This document shows, piece by piece, positions 34,558-43,621 of a stretch of 64,000 nt of DNA. Under the pieces are notes generated by a model. The model worked only from the letters and a program-made list of their open reading frames with translations. It searched no databases and was not told the DNA's origin. A program made the translations under genes and the position numbers. Source of the stretch: an uncultured Clostridia bacterium (GTDB lineage Bacteria; Bacillota; Clostridia; TANB77; UBA1234). The stretch's first letter is position 1. Each line of letters begins with the position of its first letter. Location of the stretch: NCBI GenBank assembly GCA_934132775.1, contig CAKPAA010000001.1, positions 1 to 64,000 on the forward strand. Reading direction: 5' to 3'.

Positions 34558-34586
34558 ATTATATGTTATTTTATGTAAATTGTCAA
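34558..34586 (-). promoter_or_regulatory. Promoter of the 33741-34352 gene
   Basis: TTGACA (34586-34581), 17-base spacer, TATAAT (34563-34558) on the minus strand: a perfect consensus promoter. Confidence 0.9.
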
Positions 34587-34708
34587 TTGATATTTTAAAT
34601 TATGTAAAATTATTAACTAAACATATAAATTTTTCTGTCATCAGCACGTATTAAAATTCGGTATTTACATTCTATCATATTGCTTTCACTGTAATAATAG
34701 CAACGTTT

Positions 34709-36031
34709 TTATTCTCTTTCGCCTTTTCCCTCTATAACAGCTTTTATAAAGCCTGTTCCTAATGATGGTGTAAGCACTATTTTTGTATTTAGTGCTTTTT
34801 TAACCTCGTCTAGTTTTGTATTGTCTAAAAATACGTCTTCATCATCTTTTAGCATTTTTTTATCTATCAAAAGATATTCTCCTAAATCTTTACCTAGTAG
34901 TCCAGTTATTAAGTCACTTCCTGTAAGAAGTCCTGTTACTGTTATTTGTGACCCGAAAAAGTTATTTGTTATTGGATATACATTTATTTTCAAGCCACTA
35001 AATGTTTGTTCCAATATATCGGCTTTTTCGCGAATAAATTTATATGCACATATTCCTGTGGCTATCGATATCTTTTTTTCGATTTTACGTGGTTTATAAT
35101 GCATTAGGGACCTATTAAAATTCATTGCGAAGTATGCCATTAACCCAATGCCATCTTCTAGCTGATCGAAGTTTTCGTATCTATCATATTCTGGTACTTC
35201 ACGTTCAGACTTAACGTAAAACTCGTCTGCTACAAAAACTAAATTTGTTCCATATTTCTTTTTAAATTTTCTTTGCCATTCTTCTACTTGATCTACAACC
35301 GCTCCCGCAGATTCTTTCTCGAAAGTAGTCAATTTGTATAAGTTATCTCTATACTTTGACAAACCAACTGGGACAATTGCGATTGATAATAAATTCGGAT
35401 AAAACTTTGAAAGGTCTTCTATTGTTTTGTCTAAAATTTCTCCATCATTTATTCCTGGACAAAGTACAATTTGTCCATTTACTTGAATTCCCCTATCTGT
35501 TAAGTATTTTATATAGTCTATTATTTTATCTGCATTTTTATTGTTTAACATCATTTTTCTTACTTCGGTATTAGTTGTGTGCACAGATATGTTTATAGGG
35601 CTAAGATGGTATTGAATTATTCTATCTAGGTCTCTATATCCGCAGTTTGTTAGCGTAACGTAGTTACCTGTCATAAAAGATAATCTAAAATCATCATCTT
35701 TAAATACTAAGGTTTCTCTTACTTTTGGTGGCAGTTGATCCATAAAGCAAAATATACATTTATTTGCGCAACTTCTTGGCTTATCTATAAGTTGCTCTTC
35801 AAAGATTATTCCTAAGTCTTCATTTTCTTCTTTTTCTATCTCTAAATCCCAAACTTCTCCATTTTTCTTTTCTATTGTTACGACTATATATTCATCAAAT
35901 ATTTGATATTTATAGTCTAATATGTCCTTTATTTCTGTATCGTTAACAGAAATTAAAAAATCGCCTGCTTCGATATCCATTTCTTCGGCAATTGAATCCT
36001 TAGCAACGCCTTTTATCGGTATTTTTTTCAT
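34709..36031 (-). CDS. DUF512 family protein (PDZ + radical-SAM-like)
   Basis: 440 aa. The N-terminal 60 residues are PDZ-like (IKGVAKDSIAEEMDIEAGDFLISVN). Then comes CANKCIFCFMDQLP, a CxxxCxxC cluster typical of radical-SAM-like Fe-S proteins, and a barrel followed by the DUF512 C-terminal domain with ITVTGLLTGSDL. The family is conserved in clostridia, often near der, but its reaction is not known to me. Here it lies downstream of rpmF on the same strand, beyond a terminator. Confidence 0.9.
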   Translation of the reverse strand: MKKIPIKGVAKDSIAEEMDIEAGDFLISVNDTEIKDILDYKYQIFDEYIVVTIEKKNGEVWDLEIEKEENEDLGIIFEEQLIDKPRSCANKCIFCFMDQLPPKVRETLVFKDDDFRLSFMTGNYVTLTNCGYRDLDRIIQYHLSPINISVHTTNTEVRKMMLNNKNADKIIDYIKYLTDRGIQVNGQIVLCPGINDGEILDKTIEDLSKFYPNLLSIAIVPVGLSKYRDNLYKLTTFEKESAGAVVDQVEEWQRKFKKKYGTNLVFVADEFYVKSEREVPEYDRYENFDQLEDGIGLMAYFAMNFNRSLMHYKPRKIEKKISIATGICAYKFIREKADILEQTFSGLKINVYPITNNFFGSQITVTGLLTGSDLITGLLGKDLGEYLLIDKKMLKDDEDVFLDNTKLDEVKKALNTKIVLTPSLGTGFIKAVIEGKGERE

Positions 36032-36050
36032 ATTATCACCTCATAAACAG

Positions 36051-36082
36051 AAAAAAAGCAACACTTTAAAAAAGGTTGCCTT
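36051..36082 (-). terminator. Terminator of rpmF
   Basis: GCAAC / GTTGC stem (extended by flanking A-T pairs) with TTTTTTT tail on the minus strand. Confidence 0.75.
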
Positions 36083-36096
36083 AAATTCATTATTGA

Positions 36097-36288
36097 TTAG
36101 TTAGCTTTTTTCTCTTTTACAGCTATTATTTCTTTACCATCATAGTAACCACAGTTTTTGCAAACTCTGTGTGGTTCTACTGGTGCGTGGCAATGAGAAC
36201 ATTCTGTAAAGCTTGGTTTTTCTAACTTCCAAGTAGATCTTCTTAATCCAGTTCTAGCTTTAGACCATCTTCTTTTTGGTTGTGCCAT
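36097..36288 (-). CDS. rpmF: 50S ribosomal protein L32
   Basis: 63 aa. MAQPKRRWSKARTGLRRS is the standard L32 N-terminus, followed by a zinc ribbon with CSHC and CKNC pairs (the C+ zinc-binding form). AGGAGGG precedes the ATG. It has two tandem promoters, as fits a highly expressed ribosomal gene. Confidence 0.97.
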   Translation of the reverse strand: MAQPKRRWSKARTGLRRSTWKLEKPSFTECSHCHAPVEPHRVCKNCGYYDGKEIIAVKEKKAN

Positions 36289-36322
36289 TGTATTTCCCTC
36301 CTCTAGGTCAATTTTTAACTAT

Positions 36323-36352
36323 ATTTTATTATTAACAGTAATCCAGTGTCAA
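36323..36352 (-). promoter_or_regulatory. rpmF promoter, proximal
   Basis: TTGACA (36352-36347), 18-base spacer, TAAAAT (36328-36323) on the minus strand. Confidence 0.7.
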
Positions 36353-36361
36353 CTGTCAGAA

Positions 36362-36390
36362 ATTATATACTCTTTTATCTATTTTGTCAA
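36362..36390 (-). promoter_or_regulatory. rpmF promoter, distal
   Basis: TTGACA (36390-36385), 17-base spacer, TATAAT (36367-36362) on the minus strand: a perfect consensus match just past the stop of the upstream gene. Confidence 0.88.
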
Positions 36391-36393
36391 GCA

Positions 36394-36615
36394 CTAATCT
36401 AACGGATAAAATTTAATTGTTGCTTCCGGTATTGCTCCAACATATTTTGGTGCTTCTAAGTTTAAATCAAAAGAAGCTATCGTTTTATATGGAGTTGCTG
36501 AGCAACCTGCAATATCTTCAAGCGATAAATCAGTTGCGTTTTTTTCAGGTGGTGCTGGTAAATATTTATTCTTATTTGCTCCAAATGAAACAAAAAACTT
36601 ACTAAATATACCCAT
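36394..36615 (-). CDS. Hypothetical 73-aa protein
   Basis: Not recognised. MGIFSKFFVSFGANKNKYLPAPPEK with an amphipathic start, then a compact region (LSLEDIAGCSATPYKTIASFDLN). AAGGGGA precedes the ATG. It has a promoter (36671-36699) and sits between murD and rpmF. Confidence 0.62.
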   Translation of the reverse strand: MGIFSKFFVSFGANKNKYLPAPPEKNATDLSLEDIAGCSATPYKTIASFDLNLEAPKYVGAIPEATIKFYPLD

Positions 36616-36670
36616 AGGTCATTCCCCTTTTCTTTTGTATTTCATAGTAACGCTACTACTTTCTGCGTAT

Positions 36671-36699
36671 ATTTTATACATTTTGTTTAATTATTTCAA
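36671..36699 (-). promoter_or_regulatory. Promoter of the 36394-36615 gene
   Basis: TTGAAA (36699-36694), 17-base spacer, TAAAAT (36676-36671) on the minus strand. Confidence 0.65.
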
Positions 36700-36705
36700 G
36701 TGTTT

Positions 36706-38118
36706 TTAGAGATTATTTACTAAATCTTTGAATTTTCTTCCTCTTTCAACAAAGTTTTTAAACATATCAAAGCTTGCACTGGCTGGTGAAAAGAATACTA
36801 TATCTCCGTTAACAGAGTTTTTATATGCTATTTCAACAGCTTCTTCCAATGTACTACATTCAAATATTGGTAGCACTTCTCCATTATCTCTTTCTTTCTG
36901 CTCTTTAAGTGTTGCTTGTTTTATTTTTTCTTTTGTCTGACCTAACAAAATTAAAATCTTTACATGATCTAATATGTATTTTCCCATATCTGTATAGTCT
37001 AAATGTTTGTCATAACCGCCTGCTATTAAAATAACTTTTTCTTTAAAACTTGCAAGACCTGCAATTGTTCTTGTTGGACTACTTCCGATAGAGTCATTAT
37101 ACCACTTAACACCATTTAGTTCTCTAACAAATTCTTCTCTATGTTCAACGCCTTTAAAAGTTGTAAGCACTTTTACAATTGTATCTACTTTTACTAAATC
37201 TTTTACAGCAGCTATTGCAGTACAAGCGTTTTCTACATTGTGCATACCTAATAACAAGATATCATCTATGTTTATAACGCTTTCTTTTTTACTACCATCA
37301 ACGATTTTTATTTCATTATCTTCAAGCATTACACCTTTTTCAAGCTTTTGTCTTCTTGAAAAGAATCTTACTTCCCCCTTTGCCTCGACAGAAAAGTCTC
37401 TGGTAATATCATTATCATAATTTAAAACCACAATATCGTTTTCAGTTTGATATTTGAATATGTTTTTCTTCGCATCTATGTATTCTTGATATGATTTATG
37501 TATATCCAAGTGATTTGGAGAAACATTTGTAACTACTGATATATTAGGACTTTTTCTTAGAGTCATCAATTGGAAACTGCTAAGTTCCAAAACTATAATA
37601 TCTTCTGGTGTCATTTCATCTATTTGTGCAAATATTGGTGTGCCTATGTTTCCACCAAGATAGCAATGATGTCCTTCCTCAACTAACATCTTGTATATTA
37701 AGGTTGTTGTTGTCGTCTTACCATCACTACCAGTAACTCCAATAACTTTTGCTGGACAAAGTTCTATCAGTTGTTCTATCTCCGAAGTAAGCATTGCTCC
37801 TCTATCTATTTCTTTTTGTATTGGTGGAATGTCTGGACGTATCCCTGGTGACCTAAAAATAACATCGTATCCGTGCAAATTATTTAAGTAATCTTCACCT
37901 AATGAAAATTGTACTCCTTGAAGCAAGTATTCCTCAATTAAAGATTTACCTAACTCATCTTCCGTTTTCTTATCAAATACGGTAATATTTGCATCTAAAT
38001 CCATAAGATATTTTATGAGAGGGGTGTTACTAACACCCATTCCCATAATAGCAACATACTTACCTTTTATAAACTTTTTAAAGTTTTCTAGTTTTTCATT
38101 GTAATACAATATAATCAC
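36706..38118 (-). CDS. murD: UDP-N-acetylmuramoylalanine--D-glutamate ligase
   Basis: Adds D-Glu to UDP-MurNAc-L-Ala in the cytoplasmic stage of peptidoglycan synthesis. About 470 aa. Motifs: GMGVSNTPLIKYL, ATP loop GVTGSDGKTTTTTLI, ELSSFQL, HLDIH and NDSIGSSPTRTI (the clostridial form of NDSKATN). The start is uncertain: GTG at 38118 is very near GGAG, and TTG at 38109 has better spacing. It follows pfkA by six bases. Confidence 0.95.
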   Translation of the reverse strand: MIILYYNEKLENFKKFIKGKYVAIMGMGVSNTPLIKYLMDLDANITVFDKKTEDELGKSLIEEYLLQGVQFSLGEDYLNNLHGYDVIFRSPGIRPDIPPIQKEIDRGAMLTSEIEQLIELCPAKVIGVTGSDGKTTTTTLIYKMLVEEGHHCYLGGNIGTPIFAQIDEMTPEDIIVLELSSFQLMTLRKSPNISVVTNVSPNHLDIHKSYQEYIDAKKNIFKYQTENDIVVLNYDNDITRDFSVEAKGEVRFFSRRQKLEKGVMLEDNEIKIVDGSKKESVINIDDILLLGMHNVENACTAIAAVKDLVKVDTIVKVLTTFKGVEHREEFVRELNGVKWYNDSIGSSPTRTIAGLASFKEKVILIAGGYDKHLDYTDMGKYILDHVKILILLGQTKEKIKQATLKEQKERDNGEVLPIFECSTLEEAVEIAYKNSVNGDIVFFSPASASFDMFKNFVERGRKFKDLVNNL

Positions 38119-38124
38119 ACTCCA

Positions 38125-39243
38125 TTATTTATCGCCTAAGCAAATTCCTATTCTTCTAGCAGTTTGAACCCAGTCACCATCTAAATCAACCTTTTTGATA
38201 TTCGAAGATTGTTCTCCAACTTTTGTATCTTTTCCTGCAACTTCATCTAAAGAAACGTGTGTAATCTTTCCATTAAGTAGAGTAACCATTTCATTAAAGT
38301 TCTCTTCGATTGCAAGTTTCATCGCCATAGAGCCATATTCTGTTGACAATATTCTGTCGTATGTTCCTGTGTCACCACCTCTTTGCAAATAGCCTAATGT
38401 TGTGCATCTTGCTTCAATTCCAGTTAGATTTTCAATTTCTCTTGCAACATAATCGCCTGCACCACCAAGTCTTAAACTATCTGGACTGTCTCCAACTGTT
38501 GTTCTAACACTCATTCCGCCACCAATTGGCCTTGCTCCCTCTGCAACTACTATTATACTATATTTCTTGCCTTTTTCTCTTCTTTGCTTAATTCTATCTA
38601 CTACTGTGTTTAAATCATATGGTATTTCAGGAATTAAAACGGTGTCTGCGCCACCAGCAATGCCTGCTGCTAACGCTATCCAGCCTGCATATCTTCCCAT
38701 TACTTCAAGCACAACAATTCTTCCGTGAGACTCGGCTGTTGTTTTTATTCTATCAACAGCCTCTGTTGCAACTTCTGCCGCAGTATAAAATCCAAATGTT
38801 GTGTCTGTGTATGGTACGTCGTTATCGATTGTCTTTGGAACACCTATTACATTTAAACCAATTCTTGTGAAGTCTCTTGCTGATTTTAATGAGCCATCTC
38901 CACCAATTATAATCATACAATCATAATTTTCTCTTTTTAGTCTATCTGCAACTTCAGCAGATCTGTCTACATAAATCGTTTCTCCTAAATCATTTTTCTC
39001 TGGAATTGCAAATATATTTGTTTTATTATTTGAGCCAAGTATTGTTCCGCCTTTTGAAATTATACCGCTTGTTATTTTAGAATCTAGTTTTATATATCTA
39101 TCTTCTAACAGCCCTTTATAACCTTCTAAAAAGCCATACGTCTCAACTCCCGCAGCTTCTGCTGTTTTTACAATTCCTCTGATAACAGCATTAAGTCCTG
39201 GACAATCTCCACCAGCTGTTAAAATTCCTACTTTCCTCACCAT
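38125..39243 (-). CDS. pfkA: 6-phosphofructokinase
   Basis: Phosphorylates fructose-6-phosphate. 372 aa, longer than the 320-aa ATP enzyme. GILTAGGDCPGLNAVIRG; GGDGSLKSA has Gly at the donor-specificity site (ATP-type), while PKTIDNDVPYTD has Lys where classical ATP enzymes have Gly (PPi-lineage-type). The Gly/Lys pair is known in ATP-using members of the longer group. The phosphate donor therefore needs testing. It sits between the PBP1A and murD genes and is probably co-transcribed with them. Confidence 0.93.
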   Translation of the reverse strand: MVRKVGILTAGGDCPGLNAVIRGIVKTAEAAGVETYGFLEGYKGLLEDRYIKLDSKITSGIISKGGTILGSNNKTNIFAIPEKNDLGETIYVDRSAEVADRLKRENYDCMIIIGGDGSLKSARDFTRIGLNVIGVPKTIDNDVPYTDTTFGFYTAAEVATEAVDRIKTTAESHGRIVVLEVMGRYAGWIALAAGIAGGADTVLIPEIPYDLNTVVDRIKQRREKGKKYSIIVVAEGARPIGGGMSVRTTVGDSPDSLRLGGAGDYVAREIENLTGIEARCTTLGYLQRGGDTGTYDRILSTEYGSMAMKLAIEENFNEMVTLLNGKITHVSLDEVAGKDTKVGEQSSNIKKVDLDGDWVQTARRIGICLGDK

Positions 39244-39261
39244 ATCAATTCCTCCTATTCT

Positions 39262-41676
39262 TTAGTTTTCCCACCAAAATGTTCTTTTTTCATTGTTTTT
39301 TTTATCGTCTCCACTTTTGTCACTTTCTCCACTAGTATTACCATTGTTGCCTGAATTATTATCAGGTTCTAATTGTTCTACATAATTTCCGTATTCATCT
39401 TTTTCCGCATAATGATATTCACAATAATCTGATGGAACTTCATATGCATAATCATTTGGAAGTACAGATGGTTTTGTTGTGTAATGTCTGTCTATACATA
39501 CGATTTGAGTTGTTCCAACAGTTTTTAAACAAGTTGGGTTTGCTAGTTTAAATGATTCTGGGCAAACCGTTGCAAGAACGTGAGTTGAGCACGTTTCTGT
39601 TGGTACATATTTTTTATTAAATAACTCTGTTTTAACTCTGCTTCCACGTCTATCTTGCTTACACAAATCTGTTGCAAGTAATCCTGAATCTAAGCAAACT
39701 TCTATTTCTACTACGTCTGCTGGCCTTGTAAACTTCTTATTTGCTAAACCTTCATGTACTTTTGTCATAACAGCTTTCCATATTTTTGCTGCTGGATTTC
39801 CAGAAACACGTATAACTTTTTGCTGGTCATATCCAACCCATACAGAGCCAACATAATATGGTGTGTATCCTGCAAACCATCTATCTTTTGAAGAGTTTGT
39901 TGTTCCTGTTTTTCCTGCAACTGTCATATTTGGAAGTGCTGCCGCGCTACCTGTTGCACTGATACCTGTTATAACATCTTGCAACATACTCGTCATTATA
40001 TACGCTGTTTGAGGTGATACAACTTCTCTTAGTTCACTTGTTTTCTCTATTAAAGTTTCATTGTTTTTATCTAAAACCTTAGTATATAGTTTTGGTGATA
40101 GATAAATTCCACTGTTTGCAAGTGTTCCATATGCTGCTGCGTGCTCAATAGGATACATTCCTTGTGTTAAACCACCAAGTGCAAGTGCCCCAGGAACAGC
40201 ATCAGCATTTGTAAGAGTTGTAAATCCAAATTTTTTCAAATATTCCATTGAAGTTGTTGTTCCGACTTCCATAAATGCTTTTGCAGCTATTACGTTACTT
40301 GATATTTCAATACCTTTACGTACTGGTGTCAAGCCTCTATAACCTTTATAGCTGTTTGACGGTGTCCAAGTTGTTGTACTAACTTTGAATGTTGTTGGTA
40401 CATCGTCAAAAACTGTTGCCGCAGTTAATTTACCAGTGTCTATACCTGGTGCATAAACTGCAAGAGGTTTTATTGTTGAACCTGGTGCACGTTTTGACAT
40501 TGTTGCTCTATTTAATCCACGTTGTGTTGTTTTTTCTCCTGCTCCACCAACAAGTCCAACAACATTACCAGTTTTATAGTCTATAATTACCATTGCAGAC
40601 TGCAAGTCTGGGTCATATTGACCATTTGATAATTTAAAGTAATTTTGGTTTGTATAAACTTCTTCCATTGCAGATTGTATCTTAGGGTCAACTGTTGAAT
40701 AAATTTTTAATCCATTTGAATAAATCATCTTTTGCGCCATTATTTTTGTTACGCCTCTTTGTTCCTGCAATTCTTTAACTAAATCTTCAACAATTGCATC
40801 AACAAAGTATGAATTACTTGAACCTTGATCCAACACGCCTTTTTGATATACAAGCTCTTGCGCTTTTGCCTCTTCGTACTGCTCTTTTGATATTGAACCT
40901 AGCTCATACATCTTAGATAAAACTATTTCTTGACGCGCTTTTGCCGCCTCTGGTTTTCTATATGGGTTTCTGCCCTCTGGTGACTGTATAAGTCCTGCAA
41001 TTAAAGCACATTCTGCAACAGTTAAATCTTTTGCACTCTTATTAAAATATGTATATGCCGCCGTTTCAACACCGTAAGCTCCCTCACCAAAGTATATTAT
41101 ATTCATATATAGTTCAATTATTTGGTCTTTTGAAAGCCATTGCTCTAATTGAATAGCCCTCACTATTTCTCTCGCTTTTCTTTGCCAGCTACGGTCATCA
41201 TCCTTGGTTACTTTCTTTATTAACTGCTGTGTTATTGTGCTACCACCGAAGTCTGAATTACCAGTCGTTAGCCATTTTATTACGGCAGCTGTTGTACGCT
41301 TAACATCAATACCAAAATGTGTTTTAAATCTTTGATCTTCAATTGCTATTATTGCCTTTGGTAAATATGGTGAAATTTCGCTTAATGAAGCATACATTCT
41401 ATTCTCAGTGCTATATAAACTTGCATATTCATTGCCATCTTTATCATAAACAACTGTCGTTAGAGAACTTATTTCAAAATCTGATTTAGAAAATCCTCCT
41501 GCTCCATTCGAAATTGAAATAACCACTCCAACGAAAAGTCCTATACCTATCAAAATCATTATAAGTATTGTTAATAAAAAAGCTTTTAAAACTTTATTCT
41601 TTTTCTTCTTATTTTTCTTTGTTTTTGCCTTGCTTACATCATTTCTTTTATATTTATTATCATTGCTACTTGGCAT
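39262..41676 (-). CDS. Class A penicillin-binding protein (PBP1A family)
   Basis: 804-aa bifunctional peptidoglycan synthase. A Lys-rich cytoplasmic start and one transmembrane helix (about residues 30-55) are followed by a GT51 domain with catalytic Glu in IAIEDQRFKTHFGID, FGGSTITQQLIKK, and YMNIIYFGEGAYGVE. The transpeptidase domain has SxxK in KRAPGSTIKPL, SSN in GIEISSNVIAAKAF and KTGT in VAGKTGTTNSSKDRW. The C-terminal extension is Cys-rich and ends in an Asn/Ser/Gly/Asp linker with SGESDKSGDD. Confidence 0.96.
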   Translation of the reverse strand: MPSSNDNKYKRNDVSKAKTKKNKKKKNKVLKAFLLTILIMILIGIGLFVGVVISISNGAGGFSKSDFEISSLTTVVYDKDGNEYASLYSTENRMYASLSEISPYLPKAIIAIEDQRFKTHFGIDVKRTTAAVIKWLTTGNSDFGGSTITQQLIKKVTKDDDRSWQRKAREIVRAIQLEQWLSKDQIIELYMNIIYFGEGAYGVETAAYTYFNKSAKDLTVAECALIAGLIQSPEGRNPYRKPEAAKARQEIVLSKMYELGSISKEQYEEAKAQELVYQKGVLDQGSSNSYFVDAIVEDLVKELQEQRGVTKIMAQKMIYSNGLKIYSTVDPKIQSAMEEVYTNQNYFKLSNGQYDPDLQSAMVIIDYKTGNVVGLVGGAGEKTTQRGLNRATMSKRAPGSTIKPLAVYAPGIDTGKLTAATVFDDVPTTFKVSTTTWTPSNSYKGYRGLTPVRKGIEISSNVIAAKAFMEVGTTTSMEYLKKFGFTTLTNADAVPGALALGGLTQGMYPIEHAAAYGTLANSGIYLSPKLYTKVLDKNNETLIEKTSELREVVSPQTAYIMTSMLQDVITGISATGSAAALPNMTVAGKTGTTNSSKDRWFAGYTPYYVGSVWVGYDQQKVIRVSGNPAAKIWKAVMTKVHEGLANKKFTRPADVVEIEVCLDSGLLATDLCKQDRRGSRVKTELFNKKYVPTETCSTHVLATVCPESFKLANPTCLKTVGTTQIVCIDRHYTTKPSVLPNDYAYEVPSDYCEYHYAEKDEYGNYVEQLEPDNNSGNNGNTSGESDKSGDDKKNNEKRTFWWEN

Positions 41677-41746
41677 TCTTTCGCCTCCTTAACTTTTACA
41701 AAAGCATTATATAATACTAAAAATAAAAAGTAAATATATTTAATAT

Positions 41747-42589
41747 CTATTCTTCTAAGTCTTGTGCCCCTGTGTATGGCACAGCTCCATTCCTTATAAG
41801 TTCATTAGTTCCAACACTCATAAGCGAATCAATATTGCCAGGGACAGCATATACCGTTTTTCCTTGTTCTAGTGCTAAATCTGCGGTTATAAGTGATCCA
41901 CTTTTCTTTGCAGCTTCCACCACGATTACGCCACTTGATAAACCACTAATTATTCTATTTCTCTCTGGGAAATTGCTTGGCATTGGTTTAGTCCCAACAA
42001 CATATTCGGAAATTATTAGGCCATTTTTTAAAATGCTCTTAAACAAATTAGTATTTTCTTTTGGATAAATTGTATCTAGTCCATTTCCCACAACAGCAAT
42101 GGTTTTACCATTTGCATATATAGAGCCGTTATGCGCTGCACTGTCAATCCCCCTTGCTAATCCACTTATAATAACATATTTTTTAGAAAGCTCCTTAGAT
42201 ATTCTAAAAGCAGTATTCATACCATAATTAGTAGCTGTTCTTGAACCAACAACAGCTATTTTCTTATATTTTAAAAGTTCTATATTTCCTTTATAAAAAA
42301 GTAAAACTGGTGGATCATATATTTTTTTTAAGTTAGTAGGGTAATTCTCGTCTAATATTGTAATATATTTTATGTCGTTTTTATTCATATATTCTTCCAT
42401 TCGTGAAATAAGCCTCTCGTCCTTATTTTTTAATATAGTCTCGTAAGAATTTTCATCTATTTCTTTTACCGCTCGCAAAGCCTTTGACGTGGCCTTATAA
42501 ATCTGCCTTGGCTCTTTAAACTTTTCTATAATTTTAAATTTATCATTCAGTTTAATAGGTAAACTCGCATACCATATCCAATAATTCAT
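41747..42589 (-). CDS. dprA: DNA-processing protein DprA
   Basis: Rossmann-fold ssDNA-binding protein that loads RecA on incoming DNA in transformation. 280 aa. It has VGSRTATNYGMNTAFRIS, SGLARGIDSAAHNGSI, GNGLDTIYPKEN, FPERNRIISGLS and KKSGSLITADLALEQGK. It ends after the Rossmann domain, without the C-terminal winged helix of longer members. It lies between folD and the PBP1A gene, with a terminator before it. Confidence 0.95.
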   Translation of the reverse strand: MNYWIWYASLPIKLNDKFKIIEKFKEPRQIYKATSKALRAVKEIDENSYETILKNKDERLISRMEEYMNKNDIKYITILDENYPTNLKKIYDPPVLLFYKGNIELLKYKKIAVVGSRTATNYGMNTAFRISKELSKKYVIISGLARGIDSAAHNGSIYANGKTIAVVGNGLDTIYPKENTNLFKSILKNGLIISEYVVGTKPMPSNFPERNRIISGLSSGVIVVEAAKKSGSLITADLALEQGKTVYAVPGNIDSLMSVGTNELIRNGAVPYTGAQDLEE

Positions 42590-42611
42590 TTATCTTCCTT
42601 TCTTTATTAAA

Positions 42612-42655
42612 AATAAAAAGACATAAAAGCTAAGTTCTTAACTTGCCTTTATGTC
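42612..42655 (-). terminator. Terminator of folD
   Basis: GACATAAA-GGC / GC-TTTTATGTC stem with TTTTTATTTTT tail on the minus strand. Confidence 0.78.
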
Positions 42656-42675
42656 CCCATTTATTTAGTTATTCT

Positions 42676-43527
42676 TTAATTATCTTTTTTGTTATTTTGC
42701 ATTTTATATGCCTTCAAGACGTTGCTCATAAGAGTTATTATTGTCATCGGTCCAACTCCACCTGGAACCGGTGTTATATAACTGCATTTGTCTTTAACAT
42801 TTTCAAAATCAACATCACCAATTATTTTTTTAGTATCACTCATTCTGTTTATTCCAACATCTACAACAACAGCTCCATCCTTAACCATATCTGCTGTTAT
42901 AAATTTAGGATTTCCAATTGCAACCACTAACACATCAGCTGTTTTGGTTATTTCAGATAAATTCTTTGTGTGAGAGTGACAAATTGTAACAGTTGCATTA
43001 GCATTTAGCAATAGTTGTGCCATTGGTCTACCAACAATATTACTTCTTCCAACAACAACACAATGTTTTCCCTCAACATCAATATTATACTCTTTAAGTA
43101 AAGTCATAATTCCAAGTGGTGTGCAAGCTGCAAAACATTCTTGACCTTGCGCTAATCTACCAACGTTTATTGGACTAAATCCATCCACATCTTTTTCAGG
43201 TGCAATAGCTTTAAAAGCTTCTAAAATGTTCAAATGGTAAGGAATTGGACTTTGAAGTAAAATTCCATTCACACTATCATCTTTATTTAATTTTTCAATA
43301 AGTTCTATCAATTCACTTTGTGTTACAGTTTCTGGCAAATGATGTTCGCCAAAGTTAATTCCTAATTCATCGCACATCTTATGCTTTAATCTAACGTAAA
43401 TTGCAGATGCAGCATCTTCTCCAATTCTTATTGCCGCGAAACCTGGTACAGATGGCAATTCTTGTATTTCGTCTTTTAATTTTTTTCTATACTCATCTGC
43501 TATTTTTTTACCATCAATAAGTATCAT
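42676..43527 (-). CDS. folD: Methylenetetrahydrofolate dehydrogenase/cyclohydrolase
   Basis: Bifunctional one-carbon enzyme interconverting 5,10-methylene-, methenyl- and 10-formyl-THF. 283 aa. Motifs: VDGFSPINVGRL, VVGRSNIVGRPMAQLL (NADP-binding turn) and PVPGGVGPMTIITLM. AGGGGATGAT precedes the ATG. Upstream, TTGACA at about 43590 with a poor -10 may be its promoter. Confidence 0.97.
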   Translation of the reverse strand: MILIDGKKIADEYRKKLKDEIQELPSVPGFAAIRIGEDAASAIYVRLKHKMCDELGINFGEHHLPETVTQSELIELIEKLNKDDSVNGILLQSPIPYHLNILEAFKAIAPEKDVDGFSPINVGRLAQGQECFAACTPLGIMTLLKEYNIDVEGKHCVVVGRSNIVGRPMAQLLLNANATVTICHSHTKNLSEITKTADVLVVAIGNPKFITADMVKDGAVVVDVGINRMSDTKKIIGDVDFENVKDKCSYITPVPGGVGPMTIITLMSNVLKAYKMQNNKKDN

Positions 43528-43621
43528 TCATATCATCCCCTAATATTTTAATAAATTGTTTACAAATGTTTATCAACATCTAATTAAATATGTCAAAAGT
43601 ATTTAAATTAGACGTAACCTA

